From Myxococcales bacterium UBA1238 (GTDB lineage: Bacteria > Myxococcota_A > Bradymonadia > UBA7976 > UBA1532), in NCBI GenBank assembly GCA_002309015.1, contig DBWM01000012.1, positions 21,197 to 85,196 on the forward strand: DNA of 64,000 nt, given 5' to 3'. The notes under the pieces are model-generated. The model made no database searches and was not told where the DNA came from. It worked only from the letters and a program-made list of their open reading frames with translations. How positions within the stretch are numbered: the first letter of the stretch is position 1; each line of letters starts with the position of its first letter. Below are positions 17,860-26,083 of the stretch, in pieces. Position numbers and translations under genes: made by a program.

Positions 17860-18810
17860 TCAGTTTTCGAGATGGGCGACCTGGGAGCTCTCCTCATCCT
17901 GCTTGCTTGGAGCTTTAAACCCCTGGGCGACCACGAACAGCTCTACGCTTTCGCTGCGGGTACCTTTGGGTTTGATGCGGCGCAAGGAGGCGAAGAAGCC
18001 TTTGATTTCGTCAACAAAATCGTTGAGTTCGCTGCCTTCGAAGATCTTGCAGACGAAGGCTCCGCCGGGACGCAAAACGGTTTGGGCCACCGAAAAAGCG
18101 CGACGGCAGAGTTCAACGGAGCGCATGTGATCCGTAAAGCGATCGCCGCAGGTGTTGGGGGCCATGTCGCTCATCACCACGTCGAAAGCCTGCCCCACGG
18201 GCGCCTGCAGATCCTCGGGCGAAGTCTGAAAGATGTCGCCCTGTAAAACCGTGATATTCTGGGCATTTACAGGTTTTATGGGCTTCAGGTCGATGCCGAC
18301 CACATGGCCTTTGGGGCCTACCTTTTTAGAGGTATATTGCATCCAGGATCCGGGCGAACAGCCTAAATCCAAAATTTTGGCCCCCGCGTGGATGAGCCTG
18401 GCTTTTTGATCGATCTCTTCGAGCTTATAAATGCTGCGCGCGTGGTAGCCTTCTTCTTTGGCTTTGCGCGCATAATGATCTTGTGTTCTTCCTGGCATGG
18501 CCTCCATTTGCTCCATTTCTTTTGCAATTTCAAGATCTTCTGCAGTTTTAAGCTGCACGGGAAGACCAGCCCAGTCCGAATCATCGCCCACCAAAAGCTG
18601 ACGGCGACGCTGCAATTCCGCCAAACGCCGCTCGCGACCGGGTAAAACGGGCCCGTGAAGGCTCTCCAGAAGATCGCCAGGACGCGCATCCGGTGGCAAA
18701 TCTGACAGCTCCACTTCATAGTTCTCGCCCTCCTCGTCGATGAGCACCGCATAGGGTTCCTCTACGCGATCAAAACTGAAGAAAAACAATAAGATAGAGA
18801 TTGCAAACAT
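17860..18810 (-). CDS. rlmE: 23S rRNA 2'-O-methyltransferase RlmE/FtsJ fused to an N-terminal DUF3006-like domain
   Basis: 316 aa. The C-terminal ~200 residues are RlmE, which methylates U2552 in the ribosomal A-loop: HYARKAKEEGYHARSIYKLE, SAM loop LDLGCSPGSW, MSDMAPNTCGD and VCKIFEGSE give the K-D-K-E tetrad context. Before it, residues about 12-75 (FDRVEEPYAVLIDEEG, then LPPDARPGDLLES) match the small DUF3006 domain, normally a separate protein. A Met at residue 114 could start RlmE alone, but the upstream ATG has a good SD (GGAG, 7 nt) and shares a base with the preceding stop (TGATG). I take the fusion as real. The first dozen residues are oddly hydrophobic. Confidence 0.85.
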   Translation of the reverse strand: MFAISILLFFFSFDRVEEPYAVLIDEEGENYEVELSDLPPDARPGDLLESLHGPVLPGRERRLAELQRRRQLLVGDDSDWAGLPVQLKTAEDLEIAKEMEQMEAMPGRTQDHYARKAKEEGYHARSIYKLEEIDQKARLIHAGAKILDLGCSPGSWMQYTSKKVGPKGHVVGIDLKPIKPVNAQNITVLQGDIFQTSPEDLQAPVGQAFDVVMSDMAPNTCGDRFTDHMRSVELCRRAFSVAQTVLRPGGAFVCKIFEGSELNDFVDEIKGFFASLRRIKPKGTRSESVELFVVAQGFKAPSKQDEESSQVAHLEN

Positions 18811-19154
18811 CAGGGGATCTCCTTTTCGATCAGGTTCATGGTGTCGGAATCGACAAAGTTGATGTGGGTGACCGAAACGCCGATGAGCTTGCCCCAGTGA
18901 AAGAGCAGGCGCGCCGTTTCCCGTTCATCTGCGGTCACTTCCATGCCCGGTCTCAGGGATGACACCCCAAATGATTTTGATTCGAGCTCCATCATGGCCA
19001 CGAGCAGCGACCCCAGGGGCAACTCGCTGGTTAAGCGAAACTGACGCCCCAGCTCGCAACGCGGTAACTCCCCTTGTCCCAATGCAAAAATCCCTGTCGT
19101 GCCCGCTTCAATCCCAAGCTCGCAAAACTTCTCCAATATGCACTGCGTCCTCAT
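18810..19154 (-). CDS. Hypothetical protein downstream of a sigma-54-type promoter
   Basis: 114 aa from the ATG at 19154, chosen because GGAG lies six bases upstream; longer frames to 19214 cross the promoter. No signal peptide or TM. Segments such as GQGELPRCELGRQFRLTSE and GSLLVAMMELES suggest a compact alpha/beta protein. I do not recognise a family. It is coupled to rlmE by a TGATG junction, so both share the promoter at 19193-19208. Confidence 0.6.
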   Translation of the reverse strand: MRTQCILEKFCELGIEAGTTGIFALGQGELPRCELGRQFRLTSELPLGSLLVAMMELESKSFGVSSLRPGMEVTADERETARLLFHWGKLIGVSVTHINFVDSDTMNLIEKEIP

Positions 19155-19192
19155 CGAAAACTCCTGCATGGTGAATGGACGCAATCCTATAC

Positions 19193-19208
19193 TGCACAAA
19201 GCGTGCCA
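19193..19208 (-). promoter_or_regulatory. Sigma-54-type promoter upstream of the 114-aa protein and rlmE
   Basis: Minus strand: TGGCAC (19208-19203), five bases GCTTT, then GTGCA (19197-19193). The invariant GG and GC and their spacing match the -24/-12 consensus TGGCAC-N5-TTGCA with one mismatch. Transcription would start near 19182, 28 bp before the ATG. Confidence 0.6.
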
Positions 19209-19327
19209 AATCATAAGTCATTGATTTTAAAGAAGATTCCTTAATTTGACGGCAGATAAAAAGCGTTCACAGCGTCCAGACTGTCCAGAATCTGAACGTT
19301 TTGGGGCGCCGGTTGTTTGAGCGATTT

Positions 19328-19756
19328 TTAATTGAGGGGAGCGTAGAGATGAGGCAGGAGGGTGGCTACCAGCCAATATTGGACGAAGATTTTAATCGAT
19401 TCGAGGCAGGGTTCAGGATCGGCCGGGAAGACCGCGTAGCCCGCAGCGCCATACATGTAACTCCCCGTACATAAACAGGGATCGGATGCGCCCTGGGTCA
19501 CCACTACGCGGGGAATCGGCTGCCACACGTCAGACTGCATCAGGAATTTTAAGATCTGCCCCGAAGACTTCCAGGCCAAATCGGAATCCAGAATGAGCAG
19601 GCTCGGCAACAAACCACCCGACGGCATTTCGAAGGCGCGCAGAGAAAACGCCTGCTCGCAATCGATGCGTTCACAAAGCGTTTCGGGCACCTGAGCCATC
19701 TCGCGTTCGAGGGTGGAAAGCAGTTCGCTTTCGCCCAAAAGCCAGATTTTTTGCAT
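19328..19756 (-). CDS. Receiver-like (REC-fold) protein, unusual
   Basis: 142 aa. Reads like a CheY-type fold: beta1 IWLLGESE, beta3 ending LLILDSDLAW with a possible phospho-acceptor Asp, beta4 RVVVTQGASD, beta5 GYAVFPADP. The acidic pair after beta1 and the conserved Lys after beta5 are not evident, so phosphorylation is doubtful; it may be a pseudo-receiver. The gene starts 4 bp after the stop of the pilin-like gene (SD not clear), so the two are probably co-transcribed and functionally linked. Confidence 0.5.
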   Translation of the reverse strand: MQKIWLLGESELLSTLEREMAQVPETLCERIDCEQAFSLRAFEMPSGGLLPSLLILDSDLAWKSSGQILKFLMQSDVWQPIPRVVVTQGASDPCLCTGSYMYGAAGYAVFPADPEPCLESIKIFVQYWLVATLLPHLYAPLN

Positions 19757-19760
19757 CGCG

Positions 19761-20375
19761 TCACTCGAGCGGATTAATGCGGTAAACGGCAGCGCCCCCG
19801 ATCACTTCGTTTTCGTTGCTCACTCCGCCCACGCGTTCAAATGTGGAGTAAGAATCGTTGCAATTGAGGTTGCCCATGGCGCGCGCGGTAAACCTTGCAC
19901 CGCTTTCGAGGCCGGGTCCGACGCCTTTGGTCTCATATTCATACCAATAATAATGGTATTCGTTGATCGAGAAGTTGAGCGCCTGCCACATGTCGGCGTT
20001 CCAGCGGGCGGTCCAGTCCTGAGGCGCTGTGGGGGATCCGGCGGGCGGACATTTATCGCCCGTCAGGCCGCAGCAGGGGTTGGTTCCGGGCACCGGGCCC
20101 ACCGCGTATTCTCCGAGTCCGGGGAACCTTGGTTCGATACCGCGACCAAAGCGGTCGGAATAGCCCGCGTTGTAGTAAACCACGCTGCCATCGAAGAGTT
20201 TGCGCAAATTGAGCACAGCTTCGGTCGTTTTGGCGCGACGGACATATTTAATGAATGCCGGGATGGCTGCCGATGCGAGGATGCTTAAAATCGTGACCAC
20301 GATCATCAGCTCGATCAGCGTAAATCCCTTTGTGGCCCTGCTTTTTGAACATAAGCTTTGCTTTTGATGTTTCAT
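19761..20375 (-). CDS. Type IV pilin-like protein, paralogue of the pilin at 31044
   Basis: 204 aa from the ATG at 20375; the leader KSRATKG is followed by FTLIELMIVVTILSILASA, a standard prepilin site with Glu5. After the N-terminal helix the body shares many phrases with the pilin at 31044-31613: KTTEAVLNLRKLFDGSV, WQALNFSINEYHYYWYEY, KGVGPG, FTARAMGNLNCND, VIGGAAVYRINPLE. It would be processed by PilD and exported by the T4P machinery. It may be a minor or alternative pilin. Co-directional with the receiver-like gene and separated from the upstream outer-membrane gene by a terminator. Confidence 0.88.
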   Translation of the reverse strand: MKHQKQSLCSKSRATKGFTLIELMIVVTILSILASAAIPAFIKYVRRAKTTEAVLNLRKLFDGSVVYYNAGYSDRFGRGIEPRFPGLGEYAVGPVPGTNPCCGLTGDKCPPAGSPTAPQDWTARWNADMWQALNFSINEYHYYWYEYETKGVGPGLESGARFTARAMGNLNCNDSYSTFERVGGVSNENEVIGGAAVYRINPLE

Positions 20376-20448
20376 TGCATGCCGCCGTATTTTGTAACCC
20401 ATTTTTTCTAGAGTAACAGGGAAGCGCGCGATCTGCAATTATAACCAT

Positions 20449-20482
20449 AAAAAAAGGCCAGCACTGAGGCTGGCCTTTTTTT
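20449..20482. terminator. Bidirectional intrinsic terminator
   Basis: Stem GGCCAGC (20456-20462) with GCTGGCC (20469-20475), 6-nt loop, flanked by A7 and T7. On the minus strand it ends the outer-membrane protein gene at 20502. Confidence 0.9.
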
Positions 20483-20501
20483 AAGCAACTGGATTCGGAA
20501 A

Positions 20502-21056
20502 TTACAACCAGTAAGTCATACCGAAGCCGGTGCCAATATCGAAGATGGAGAAGTAGTTGCCTTCGCCCTTGCTCGTATGCCCAAGCGCTTCACCTTCCTT
20601 GGGAATCATGTGGATGCCGATACCGGTTTCCAGATGGAAGGAAACGTTCTTGGTGGGGAAGTAGTAAATGCGGACGGGGATGTCGATATCGAGCTCGGTC
20701 GCGCCGTCGGGATCCTGACCGCCCTTCTCCTTGTGAGGCTTTGTCATACCGACATCGAGGCGAGCGCCGACGGTGAACGCCGCTTCATTGGAACGCATCG
20801 CGTCAAAGAAGAAGCCCAGACCAAAACCGATGTTGTGGCCCATGCCGTCGTTGTCTTTGGGGGAGTCGAAAGACATGCCGATCATGCCTTCGAGGCGCAT
20901 GTTCTTGGCAACGCCGTAACCGATGGTGAGACCATTCAGGCCGCTGATGGTATCAGCATAACCAAGTCCCAGCTTACCAGTGGTGGGAAGCTCGGCGTTA
21001 GCGGCGGAGATGCAGGCGAACAAAGCGACGAGAGAGAACAAACCAGCTTTCTTCAT
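20502..21056 (-). CDS. Small outer-membrane beta-barrel protein
   Basis: 184 aa. Signal peptide MKKAGLFSLVALFACISAANA, then alternating beta strands separated by short turns (GKLGLGYADTISGLNGLTIG, MRLEGMIGMSF, NIGFGLGFFFDAM, FTVGARLDVGM, VSFHLETGIGIHM) and a C-terminal aromatic strand ending TYWL. This is an OmpW/OmpA-like 8-strand pattern, but no specific family is evident. SD TAGGAGC precedes the ATG. A 5-bp hairpin at 21077-21092 lies in the presumed leader, as in many stable omp mRNAs. Monocistronic, with a strong terminator after it. Confidence 0.75.
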   Translation of the reverse strand: MKKAGLFSLVALFACISAANAELPTTGKLGLGYADTISGLNGLTIGYGVAKNMRLEGMIGMSFDSPKDNDGMGHNIGFGLGFFFDAMRSNEAAFTVGARLDVGMTKPHKEKGGQDPDGATELDIDIPVRIYYFPTKNVSFHLETGIGIHMIPKEGEALGHTSKGEGNYFSIFDIGTGFGMTYWL

Positions 21057-21249
21057 AAAAAAGCTCCTACGTTAGGGCCCAATCAACTGGGCACGTTAGA
21101 AAGAACAACCAAACGAGTGGCAGTTTAACAAGCCTTATGGGGTTGTAAAGTTAAAAAGTCGACAAGAATGCGTCTTTTTCGTGACCGTTTTTTTCTTTTT
21201 AAAGCCGTTCTATGCTTTTTGCACTTAAAAACAGCCTCTTTTGAAACAC

Positions 21250-22215
21250 ATGAGAATCATCCAATCCTACAAGGAAGCCTCCATTTTTTGCAAAATCACC
21301 CGAGGATCCGCCATCGCCATCGGGACTTTTGACGGCATCCATTGCGGACATCGCGCAGTGTTACAAAATGCTCTTTGGGCCCAAAAAGAGGGGCTCTGCC
21401 CGCTGGTCTTCACCTTTCACCCCCACCCAGTTCGACTTTTGGCCCCAGAACTCGCGCCGCCCTCGATTTGCAGCCTCGAAGACAAACGCCATTTGCTCGC
21501 AGGGATGGGGTTTGAATCTCTTTTGGAGCAGCAGCTCGACCGCGCGTTTTTAAGCATGGAACCTGTTGATTTTATTCATAAAGTTCTCATAGACGCGCTG
21601 CATGCAAAGCGCATTTTTGTGGGCTACGACTTCAGCTTTGGCGCAAAGCGCAAGGGCGATCCTCAGCTTTTAAAGGCGGTGGCCGAAACATTGGGGGCGC
21701 AGGTGCAGGTGATCCCGCCACAGGCCGTGGGCAACGGGCTCGTGGTTTCGAGCACCAAGATTCGCGCGTTTTTGCATGAAGGGCGCGTCGATGCGGCGGC
21801 GTTGGCGCTGGGACGATTGTATCACATTGTCGGACGCGTGATTCCGGGGGAACAGCGCGGGCGGACGCTCGGATTTCCAACGGCTAACCTTGCGACTTTA
21901 AACGAGATCATTCCACCATTGGGTACCTATACTACCTGGGTGCTTTGCGATGCGCTGGGACCGATCGCCCAGCCGGCCATCACCAACATTGGGCAAAATC
22001 CCACGTTTCACAGCGATCGCGATTTGCATATTGAAACCCATATTCTGGGCAAATGCCCTGATCTTTACGGGCAGGAGATGCGGCTGTTTTTTGCGCAGCG
22101 CCTTCGGGACGAATGCCGGTTTGAAAACGCCGATGCGCTCGTGCAGCAGATTCACCGCGACGTGGAGCGCGCCAAAGAGCTCCTTTTGCATCAGACGCCG
22201 CCGGTTTGGGGTTGA
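21250..22215 (+). CDS. ribF: Bifunctional riboflavin kinase / FAD synthetase
   Basis: 321 aa from ATG 21250 (MRIIQSYKEA); a TTG at 21241 is the alternative, and neither has a clear SD. The N-terminal FMN adenylyltransferase domain has AIGTFDGIHCGHRAV, FTFHPHP and VGYDFSFGAKRKGD. The SSTKIR motif follows. The C-terminal flavokinase has RTLGFPTANL and PLGTYTTWV. Converts riboflavin to FMN and FAD. Three bp separate it from aroE. Confidence 0.95.
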   Translation: MRIIQSYKEASIFCKITRGSAIAIGTFDGIHCGHRAVLQNALWAQKEGLCPLVFTFHPHPVRLLAPELAPPSICSLEDKRHLLAGMGFESLLEQQLDRAFLSMEPVDFIHKVLIDALHAKRIFVGYDFSFGAKRKGDPQLLKAVAETLGAQVQVIPPQAVGNGLVVSSTKIRAFLHEGRVDAAALALGRLYHIVGRVIPGEQRGRTLGFPTANLATLNEIIPPLGTYTTWVLCDALGPIAQPAITNIGQNPTFHSDRDLHIETHILGKCPDLYGQEMRLFFAQRLRDECRFENADALVQQIHRDVERAKELLLHQTPPVWG

Positions 22216-22218
22216 ATC

Positions 22219-23055
22219 ATGCTTCGCGCAGGATTGATCGGTCAGAACATCGCTCGCAGCCTCTCGCCCATCCTGCACAGCGCGGCGGCAAAATCGATTG
22301 GTATGACAGCGGATTACGCTCTTTTTGACCTGCCGACCGAACGACTTGAAGGCTGGCTTGCCCAAGAGGCGCAGACGCTCGACGGCTTTAACGTGACTGC
22401 GCCTTACAAGGTGGCGGTCTTTGAGCAGCTTTCTCACGAAAATCCCCGTTTTTACACAGAGTTGGATGCGACAGCGCTCAAAGCCGGGGCGGTCAATACG
22501 GTCAAAATCGAGCCAGGGCCAAAGCTTGTGGGCTACAACACCGATCTCGAAGGCGTGCGGGCGGCGATCGATGTCCTGGAGCCTCTTTCGGGATCGCATG
22601 CGGTGCTGCTCGGAGCGGGCGGCGCTGCGCGGGCGGTTTTGGCGGCTTTGGTGGAACGCGATCTTCAGGTGACGGTTTTGGCGCGAAACCGCGATGCAGC
22701 CGAGCAGCTTGCGGCTTTGCATGACGGTGTAACTCACGAAAATCTTTCACAATTTCAACAAGTTGCAAAAGACGCAGCGATCGTCATCAATGGTCTGCCT
22801 CCTGCCGCAGACGGATTTTTTGAAACGCTCTCGTTTTTGCCTGCCGACGCTTGCTGCCTCGATTTGGGTTACGGATCGCGTCCCTTTTTAAAGAGGGCTC
22901 AGATGCGCGGGCTCAGGTGCGAGGACGGGCTTCGGTTTTTATGGGCGCAGGGCATCGCGTCTTTTTTGATTTGGACGGGGCAACCCCCAAATCGGGACGC
23001 CGTTTGGAAAGCATTGCAGGAAGCCCAACTGCGCGCCTTGCAGGCTACAAGCTGA
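22219..23055 (+). CDS. aroE: Shikimate dehydrogenase
   Basis: 278 aa. Reduces 3-dehydroshikimate with NADPH. The N-terminal substrate site reads SLSPILHSAAA; NVTAPYK carries the catalytic Lys, and NTDLEGV the partner Asp. The Rossmann loop is GAGGAARAV. The end (LWAQGIASFLIWTG) is typical. Translated closely after ribF; no other aro genes are in the window. Confidence 0.94.
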   Translation: MLRAGLIGQNIARSLSPILHSAAAKSIGMTADYALFDLPTERLEGWLAQEAQTLDGFNVTAPYKVAVFEQLSHENPRFYTELDATALKAGAVNTVKIEPGPKLVGYNTDLEGVRAAIDVLEPLSGSHAVLLGAGGAARAVLAALVERDLQVTVLARNRDAAEQLAALHDGVTHENLSQFQQVAKDAAIVINGLPPAADGFFETLSFLPADACCLDLGYGSRPFLKRAQMRGLRCEDGLRFLWAQGIASFLIWTGQPPNRDAVWKALQEAQLRALQATS

Positions 23056-23063
23056 AAAAGGGA

Positions 23064-23093
23064 TTGACAGTTTGAAAGATCTCTCCCTAATGC
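23064..23093 (+). promoter_or_regulatory. Sigma-70-type promoter upstream of pilB
   Basis: Perfect -35 TTGACA (23064-23069), 18-nt spacer, -10 TAATGC (23088-23093). It would start transcription about 35 bp before pilB and thus drive the pilB-T-C-S-R genes. Confidence 0.55.
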
Positions 23094-23135
23094 TCTTTTT
23101 TTGGCGCCAAAACCGCGCGAACGTGAGGGGATTTT

Positions 23136-24833
23136 ATGGCCGAACAACTGGGTGAGTTGCTGGTCCGCGAGAACTTGATTTCGCTCAGTCAGCTCAAGCA
23201 AGCACAGGATTCACAACGCAAAACGGGCGATCGACTGGCTTATACGCTCACCAAAATGGGCATGGTGGGCGAACGCGATCTGACCAAGTTTTTGTCGAAA
23301 CATTACGGCGTCCCTTCGATCAACCTCGACGACTACCACATCGACGACGAGATCATTCAGCTGATCCCCAAGGAGCTGGCGTATCAGCATCAGGTGGTGC
23401 CGATTAACCGCCTGGGCTCGTCGCTCGTGGTCGCCATGAGCGATCCGTCCAACCTGCACGCCATCGACGACATCAAATTCCACACCAACTACAAAATTGA
23501 GGTCGTCGTCGCAGCCGAAGAATCGATCCGCCGCTGCATCGAGCATTACTACAACCCGCAGGACAACCAGTACGAGCAGATCCTCGACGATATCGATGCC
23601 GAAGAAGTCGAGGTGGCAGAAAGCGAATCAGAAGAGGACATCGTCGATCTCGAGCGCTCGAGCGAGGATGCCCCGGTGGTGCGGCTGGTCAACCTGATCC
23701 TCGTGGACGCGATCAAAAAGAACGCCTCCGATATTCACATCGAGCCTTACGAAAAATCGTTCCGCGTCCGCTACCGCATCGACGGTATTTTATACGAGGT
23801 GATGACGCCGCCGTTAAAGCTCAAGAACGCGATCACGAGCCGTATCAAGATCATGGCGAGCCTCGACATCGCCGAGCGCCGTCTGCCGCAGGATGGTCGT
23901 ATCAAGATCAAGATGGGCGGCGGCAAGGAGATGGACTTCCGCGTCAGCGTGCTGCCCTGCCTGTTCGGCGAAAAGGTGGTTTTGCGTTTGCTCGATAAGG
24001 GCAACCTGCAGCTCGATATGACCAAGCTCGGATTTGAACCGGCGCAGCTGCAAATCTTTAAAGACGCGATCCACAAGCCTTACGGCATGGTGCTGGTAAC
24101 GGGCCCCACCGGTTCGGGCAAGACGACCACGCTCTATTCGGCGCTCTCGGAACTCAACAAGACCACCGACAACATTTCGACGGCGGAGGATCCGGTCGAG
24201 TTCAACCTGGCGGGCATCAACCAGGTGCAAATGCACGATGCGATCGGGCTCAACTTTGCGGCGGCGCTGCGTTCCTTCCTGCGGCAGGACCCCGACATCA
24301 TCATGGTGGGCGAGATCCGCGACTACGAAACCGCCGAAATAGCCGTCAAATCCGCATTGACCGGCCACATGGTGCTCTCGACGCTGCACACCAACGACGC
24401 GCCTTCATCGATCCACCGTCTGCTCAACATGGGTATCGAGCCCTTCCTGCTCACCGCTTCGGTCAACGCGATCATGGCCCAGCGTCTGGCGCGCCGCATC
24501 TGCAAAGACTGCAAGGAGCCGATCAAGGTGGATCCGCAGCAGCTCATCAGCCTGGGCATGAGCCCCGAAGACGCCGAAAAAGCGCAAATCATGCACGGCG
24601 CCGGCTGCAAGACCTGCAACAACACCGGATTCAAGGGCCGCGTCGCACTTTACGAAGTGATGCCGATGCTCGATGAACTCAAAGATTTGGTCATCCAGGG
24701 GGCCTCTTCCGTTGAACTCAAGCGCGAAGCGATGCGCCTGGGCATGAAGACCCTGCGACAATCCGCCCTCACCAAACTGGCCGAGGGTACCACCACCATT
24801 TCCGAGGTCGTCCGATCCTCGGCTGCCGATTAA
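23136..24833 (+). CDS. pilB: Type IV pilus assembly ATPase PilB
   Basis: 565 aa. Hexameric cytoplasmic ATPase that drives pilin polymerisation. Residues about 1-140 are a MshEN (GspE N-terminal) domain (LGELLVRENLISLSQLKQA). The ATPase core has Walker A GPTGSGKTTT, the Asp box, Walker B DPDIIMVGEIRD and the His box TGHMVLSTLHTND. The tetra-Cys zinc element CKDCKEP with GCKTCNNTG is intact and separates PilB/GspE from PilT. First gene of a pil cluster ordered like that of Myxococcus. Confidence 0.96.
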   Translation: MAEQLGELLVRENLISLSQLKQAQDSQRKTGDRLAYTLTKMGMVGERDLTKFLSKHYGVPSINLDDYHIDDEIIQLIPKELAYQHQVVPINRLGSSLVVAMSDPSNLHAIDDIKFHTNYKIEVVVAAEESIRRCIEHYYNPQDNQYEQILDDIDAEEVEVAESESEEDIVDLERSSEDAPVVRLVNLILVDAIKKNASDIHIEPYEKSFRVRYRIDGILYEVMTPPLKLKNAITSRIKIMASLDIAERRLPQDGRIKIKMGGGKEMDFRVSVLPCLFGEKVVLRLLDKGNLQLDMTKLGFEPAQLQIFKDAIHKPYGMVLVTGPTGSGKTTTLYSALSELNKTTDNISTAEDPVEFNLAGINQVQMHDAIGLNFAAALRSFLRQDPDIIMVGEIRDYETAEIAVKSALTGHMVLSTLHTNDAPSSIHRLLNMGIEPFLLTASVNAIMAQRLARRICKDCKEPIKVDPQQLISLGMSPEDAEKAQIMHGAGCKTCNNTGFKGRVALYEVMPMLDELKDLVIQGASSVELKREAMRLGMKTLRQSALTKLAEGTTTISEVVRSSAAD

Positions 24834-24859
24834 CCGAGCAAAACTGAACCGAGCAAAAT

Positions 24860-25927
24860 ATGGCCAGCTTGCATCAACTGTTGACCCTGATGGTCGAAAA
24901 AGGCGCCTCCGATCTCCACATCACCACCGGATCGCCGCCGCAATTGCGCATCGACGGGCATCTGATCCCCACAAAAACGCCGCCGCTCTCACGCGAGGAG
25001 ACACAAATCCTGTGCTACTCGATTCTGACCGAATCGCAGCGCCACAAGTTTGAGCAGCAAAACGAGCTCGATTTGAGCTTTGGCGTAAAGGGGCTCTGCC
25101 GGTTCCGCGCCAACATCTTCGTGCAGCGCGGCGCGGTTTCGGGCGCCTTCCGCGTGATCCCCACCAAGATTCACTCGTTTAAGGAACTGGGCCTGCCCTC
25201 GACCGTAGAAGAGCTGACGACCAAGCATAACGGGCTCATTTTGGTGACGGGGCCTACGGGCTCGGGCAAATCGACGACGCTCGCTTCGATGGTCGACAAG
25301 ATCAACACCGAGCAGCATTATCACATTCTCACCATTGAAGATCCCATCGAATACCTCCACCCGCACAAGAACTGCATCGTCAACCAGCGCGAGGTGGGCT
25401 CGGACACGATGGACTTTAAAAACGCGCTCCGTTACGTGCTGCGCCAGGATCCAGATGTGGTGCTCATCGGCGAGATGCGCGACCTGGAGACCGTCGAAGC
25501 CGCCCTGCAGATCAGCGAAACCGGCCACCTTTGCATGGGCACGCTCCACACCAACTCCGCCGTGCAGTCGATCACCCGTATCATCGATATGTTCCCGCCC
25601 CACCAGCAGGGTCAGGTGCGCGCGCAGCTGAGCTTTGTGCTCGAAGGCGTCGTGAGCCAGCAGCTGATCCCGCGCATCAACGGCGGCCGTTCGCTCGCGT
25701 GCGAGATCATGGTCCCCACCGCCGCCATCCGAAACCTGATCCGCGAAGACAAGCTGCACCAGATTTACAGCCAGATGCAGGTGGGCCAGACGCGCTACGG
25801 CATGCAGACTATGAATCAGTCGCTGCTCATGCTCCTGCAAGGTGGCGAAATCTCGCTCGAAACCGCCCTCGCGCGATCCAACGACGCGGAAGAACTCAAA
25901 AACATGATTCAGCAGGCATCCCGCTAA
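24860..25927 (+). CDS. pilT: Type IV pilus retraction ATPase PilT
   Basis: 355 aa, the usual PilT length. Powers pilus retraction and so twitching. Walker A GPTGSGKSTT, HILTIEDPIEYLH, Walker B DPDVVLIGEMRD, LHTNSAVQSITRIIDMFP, and no tetra-Cys zinc element. Begins MASLHQLLTLMVEKGASDLH, a canonical PilT N-terminus. Lies 26 bp after pilB. Confidence 0.96.
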   Translation: MASLHQLLTLMVEKGASDLHITTGSPPQLRIDGHLIPTKTPPLSREETQILCYSILTESQRHKFEQQNELDLSFGVKGLCRFRANIFVQRGAVSGAFRVIPTKIHSFKELGLPSTVEELTTKHNGLILVTGPTGSGKSTTLASMVDKINTEQHYHILTIEDPIEYLHPHKNCIVNQREVGSDTMDFKNALRYVLRQDPDVVLIGEMRDLETVEAALQISETGHLCMGTLHTNSAVQSITRIIDMFPPHQQGQVRAQLSFVLEGVVSQQLIPRINGGRSLACEIMVPTAAIRNLIREDKLHQIYSQMQVGQTRYGMQTMNQSLLMLLQGGEISLETALARSNDAEELKNMIQQASR

Positions 25928-26083
25928 AAACCGAATCCTCTCCCCCGAAACCGCGCATTCTCCCTCCTTTTGAGTTCAAAGAGCCTCCCATTCCCTAAAA
26001 ATGCCATTCTCCCGGCATAAAAGTTTCGCGCAGCTCAACTTGCCGTTAAGATCCCCCCAATTTTTCAAAAAAGGGAACAGCCG

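Noticed and set aside
25531..25998. 155-aa frame inside pilT
   Set aside because: Arg/Pro/His-rich shadow of the pilT coding frame.
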